Assembly: GCA_016648135.1 (NCBI GenBank)
Contig: JADDOH010002289.1
Coordinates: 54,035 to 118,034, forward strand
Source of the DNA: Agrypnia vestita
Taxonomy: Eukaryota; Arthropoda; Insecta; Trichoptera; Phryganeidae
Direction: 5' to 3'
DNA length: 64,000 nucleotides
The position numbers and the translations under genes are program-made. A model generated the notes under the pieces. It had not been told where the DNA came from. It made no database searches and saw only the letters and a list, made by a program, of their open reading frames with translations. Positions 60,681-64,000 of the stretch are shown piece by piece (position 1 is the stretch's first letter; each line of letters begins with the position of its first letter).

Positions 60681-61966
60681 ATTCTGAATACTCGCAATAT
60701 TCTAAATTCCATTTCACCAGACGTTTTATATTGAAAATGCTATAAACGAATTTCGTTGACCCTAAATCAGATACCGAATCGTCGAATATTGAAACTAAGC
60801 TGAACTTTCAACGGATGGCAAACGGAGGGCTTTTTGGATAGAATGTGGTAGTTAATTTATATTGACTTGAACTTTAGTGTTGACACAGACGTCGAAAACT
60901 TTTGAAATGAAGATTTACTTTAAAAGATTCAAAACATGGTTGAAATTCAAATTAGATCAGTCGCAATCAAATAATCATCCATTAATTCGGAGAATTCAAC
61001 CACTAGTTTTCGAACGGATTTTCAGCCGTAACTTTGATGTTTCACTGTAGGCGTGAAAAGTGAGTTTTCTTTTGAAATTGTCATTATAAAATCGACAACA
61101 TAAAACTCCATCTAACAAAAATATAGTTAAGTAAATAATTTAGATTATTTACGTTATATTTATATTCGAAAAATGCGACAATGCTATTTGAATAATTGGT
61201 TATTTTTGTTGTTGTTGCATCGCTGTAATAATTGCGACAAGCAAATATTCCAAGTAAGCAAAAAAAAGTTGTAAGCTGGCAACACGCTTTTGCTGGAACG
61301 GAATCTCATTTGTGATATTTCAACTTTGATGACACTTTTTTTGATATTCATATATGATTTCAATCAAAACTAGCAATTAATTAGTGATAATTTATGAATA
61401 TTACATATATTAAAATATAATTATTTTTGTATTTCGCTAATATAATAATGTTCAATATTTAATAATATATACACAAATCGTCGGAGTAGCGCAAGAAGTC
61501 ATTAAGTAACATTTTTGGTAAAGATGAGACGTCATTATGTATAATTTTTTATGTAAATTTTGACAGCAAGAAGTCATCAATACGTTTTTTGCCATGGAAC
61601 GGTTGTTTTGCGGATGTAACAAAGTATTGAATTTCATAAGTTTTTATTTTTAAAATAGAAATTATCAGGTTACTTAATGACATTTTATTTTTTTTTTCGG
61701 CATACTAGGGTATATATTCCACACATTTTCACCAAAATGTTTTTAGTGATTTCTGGCACAAATTCCATATGAAAAGCGCTTTTACATAATTATTGCAGAC
61801 TTAAGGCATTGAAACTTTGGAAGCGATTTGCCGAAAAACACGAATTTGTAACTTAATGACTTACTAGACGATTACTTAATAGACGATATTTAATATTATG
61901 AATGATATTGCACTTAAATATATGTATGGAAGGCCACCCAAGATGACACGAACATATATGCAGGGT
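60681..61966. other. 5' flank or intron, nothing assigned
   Basis: AT-rich. No gene was recognised. Confidence 0.5.
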
Positions 61967-61967
61967 G

Positions 61968-62319
61968 TAACAGAGCTAGTCCAAATACTATAAGGTGGAT
62001 TTCTGCCTTGATTATGAGTCAAAAATATTCAAGCAACCATGATCAATAAAGATATGCAATATCAAAGTTTGCATTTTTTCAATATTTCTGACTTATTTTT
62101 TTGCAAAAAGTTGAACTATCAACAGTAACTTATATCAATTATGAAAAATTCATTCACTTCTATACATCTCTAATAAAATGATCAAAACACTGTAAAAATA
62201 ATTAATATTTTTAAGGTTTTTATCATTTTATTTGACTTGAATTTTTCATAATCTATATAAGTTACTGTAATGATGGTTAACCTGTAATGTTTTTGCTACT
62301 AGTTATGAGACACCCTGTG
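61968..62319. mobile_element. fold-back element family FB, copy 5
   Basis: Left end ATGCAGGGTGTAACAGAGC, right end GAGACACCCTGT. The left arm is full length and the right arm is shortened after ACTGTAATGATGGTT. Confidence 0.72.
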
Positions 62320-62399
62320 AAGAAAAGTTCTTCATTAAAATGCGAATATGTATTTTTTTTTCAAACGGTTCTATTAATTGAAACTTCCGACCACTATTT

Positions 62400-62874
62400 A
62401 ATTTGGATCCTTTGGAAAACTGAGAAACATAAGTCGAAAATGTTCAAGCAATCATGATCAATAGTTATGGAGTTATGCAATATCAAAATTTGAATTTTTT
62501 TTTCAATATTTCTGAATTATTTTTACAAAACGTTGTATCATAACAGTAACTTATGGATTACGAAAAATTCATTCGTTTCAATACAATGATAAAAATTCCG
62601 TAGAAATTCCAATTGGAATTGGAAAATTGTTATCACGTAATTTGACTTGTACTAAAGGGAATGAATTTTTCGTATTTGGTGTAAGTTACTGTAATGATAG
62701 TCCAATGTTTCACGAAAAAAATAAGTTAAAAATATTGAAAATAAACGCAAATTTTGATGTCGCATATCTCCATAACTATCGATATTAAGTTGTGGTTGCT
62801 TGAACATTTTAGGCTCATAATTAAAGCAGTAATCTACATGTAAAGCGTTGTGGACTAACTCTGTTACACCGTCC
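62400..62874. mobile_element. fold-back element family FB, copy 6
   Basis: The core arms TTATGGAGTTATGCAATATC and GTCGCATATCTCCATAACTA face each other around CCAATTGGAATTGG. The right end reads CTCTGTTACACCGTCC. The left terminus is decayed. Confidence 0.75.
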
Positions 62875-63324
62875 GTATACGAGAAAACAAAGCTCCTTAA
62901 TAATATAAATTTTCTCAATAGAAGAAGAAGAAGATTATTGAGGAAAGTAAAGAGTTTAAGGAACAATCTTTCCAATTCTGCAGTGCACGAGTGTAAAAAT
63001 AATAATTTTCTTTTCCTGGTGTACAATATGGCCAGTCGTACGGAAAGCCCATCCATCAAACACCAATTGAAGTGTTAAAGGTTGCTTCAACCACTTAACG
63101 GCGATGTTGTCTGTAAGGGAAGTGCCAATCCCATTCAAAGTGATTGACGTACGTTGTAGTGTTTACAATACTTAAATCCTACATTTGTGAAGGGTGGGAA
63201 AATATGACAAGTGAGGGATGAAATAACTGAAATTGAAACAGACTCTTAGCGCTTTTCCACGATCAATTTAAGGCTATTTTCAAACAATGTCATAGTTGTA
63301 TTATAACAGTTACGTATTGTATAT

Positions 63325-63535
63325 ATACAGTGTGTCTCATAGCCAGCAGCAAAAACTTTACAGTGGATTCCTGCTTTGAGAATGAGTCAAAAATGTACAG
63401 GCAATCATGACCTAATATCAATAGTTATGTAGATATGCAATATTAAAGTTTGAATTTTTTTCAATGTCTTATACTTATTTTTTGCAAAAAGTTAAAATAT
63501 GATTTCAGTAACTTTACATTAGTTTAAAATGTAAA
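63325..63535. mobile_element. fold-back element family FB, copy 7 (left arm only)
   Basis: It starts TACAGTGTGTCTCATAGCC and contains CAATAGTTATGTAGATATGC and TTTTTTGCAAAAAGTTAAAA. The second arm is absent. Confidence 0.65.
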
Positions 63536-64000
63536 AATATTTTATAAATAAAAAAATAAAATACAGAATACTCCGTTTGTGGTAGACAAATGAAAAATAA
63601 TGTAGTCAATTCAATTAAGAGTTCTGTTGTATTATACATCGACAATTTATATAAGTTATAAAATTACTACACAGTCAACGCGGTCTAACATGCGACATGT
63701 TATGATCCTCAACGTTATCAATTGTTACGAAATTTTGTTATGGTAAGCACGTTCAAAAAACTGTTACCAAAGTTTAGCAGTGAGTTAAACAATTTATTTG
63801 GAATTGTTTGTTATTTTTACTTTAATTTTTTGGCCTTCGCCGGGAAAATTCTGGCAGTGAGAGGCAGTACATATCAAACAATTTTTATCTTTAGACCTCA
63901 AGCCAAAGAGTTAATAGGAATACTTTTAGTTGTTTGAAATAACAGGATTGCGTTAGAAAAATTTGTGATTGTACCAATCATTGCATGCCTATGTTGGGCT
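63536..64000. other. nothing assigned
   Basis: AT-rich. The plus-strand ORF at 63722-63937 has no recognised motif. Confidence 0.5.

Overview
The window is a stretch of an AT-rich, repeat-dense insect genome. It contains one recognisable host gene: nine consecutive internal exons of a receptor-type (membrane) guanylate cyclase on the minus strand, between 47460 and 21. Every junction has a GT-AG pair and matching codon phase, and the exons give 443 codons. They encode most of the extracellular ANF-receptor-like ligand-binding domain, the single transmembrane helix, the juxtamembrane segment and the start of the kinase-homology domain. The signal peptide and first ectodomain exons lie upstream (above 47460, probably outside the window). 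The catalytic cyclase domain lies below position 1. The sequence looks closest to the insect Gyc32E type, but that is from memory and not a search. The organism is an insect on the evidence of the receptor sequence, cecropia-type mariners, Penelope and LINE relics, and TTAGG-type repeats. The order (for example Lepidoptera or Hemiptera) is not resolved.

Nearly everything else is mobile DNA in the introns (84 bp to 17.9 kb) and the 5' flank. From left to right: a young non-autonomous LTR retrotransposon on the minus strand with a tRNA-Trp primer site (880-2398); a 3.3-kb DNA transposon with a nearly intact DDE-like transposase broken by one extra A (4652-7946); a TA-flanked MITE full of GCATGC motifs (11190-11950); a Penelope-like GIY-YIG relic (12574-12780); a hAT element with an 8-bp target duplication nested in a minus-strand LINE relic (13450-14880); three dead cecropia-type mariners (19392, 33089, 49996); a solo LTR (23008-23516); a GC-rich intronic segment with a cluster of bZIP-type sites (26455-27600); seven copies of a fold-back element family; and two long palindromes with hammerhead-ribozyme-like cores (32434-32870 and 34634-34838). 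The right third has more LINE relics, fold-back elements, an internally deleted second mariner type (59.2-60.0 kb) and long AT-rich stretches in which nothing was recognised.

The best leads are the 4.65-7.95 kb transposon, with perfect 19-bp terminal inverted repeats, reiterated subterminal motifs, a probable 5' intron and a single-base lesion, and the hammerhead-like palindromes, which occur in the same window as Penelope-like relics. All calls come from reading the sequence. No alignments, folding or database searches were run.
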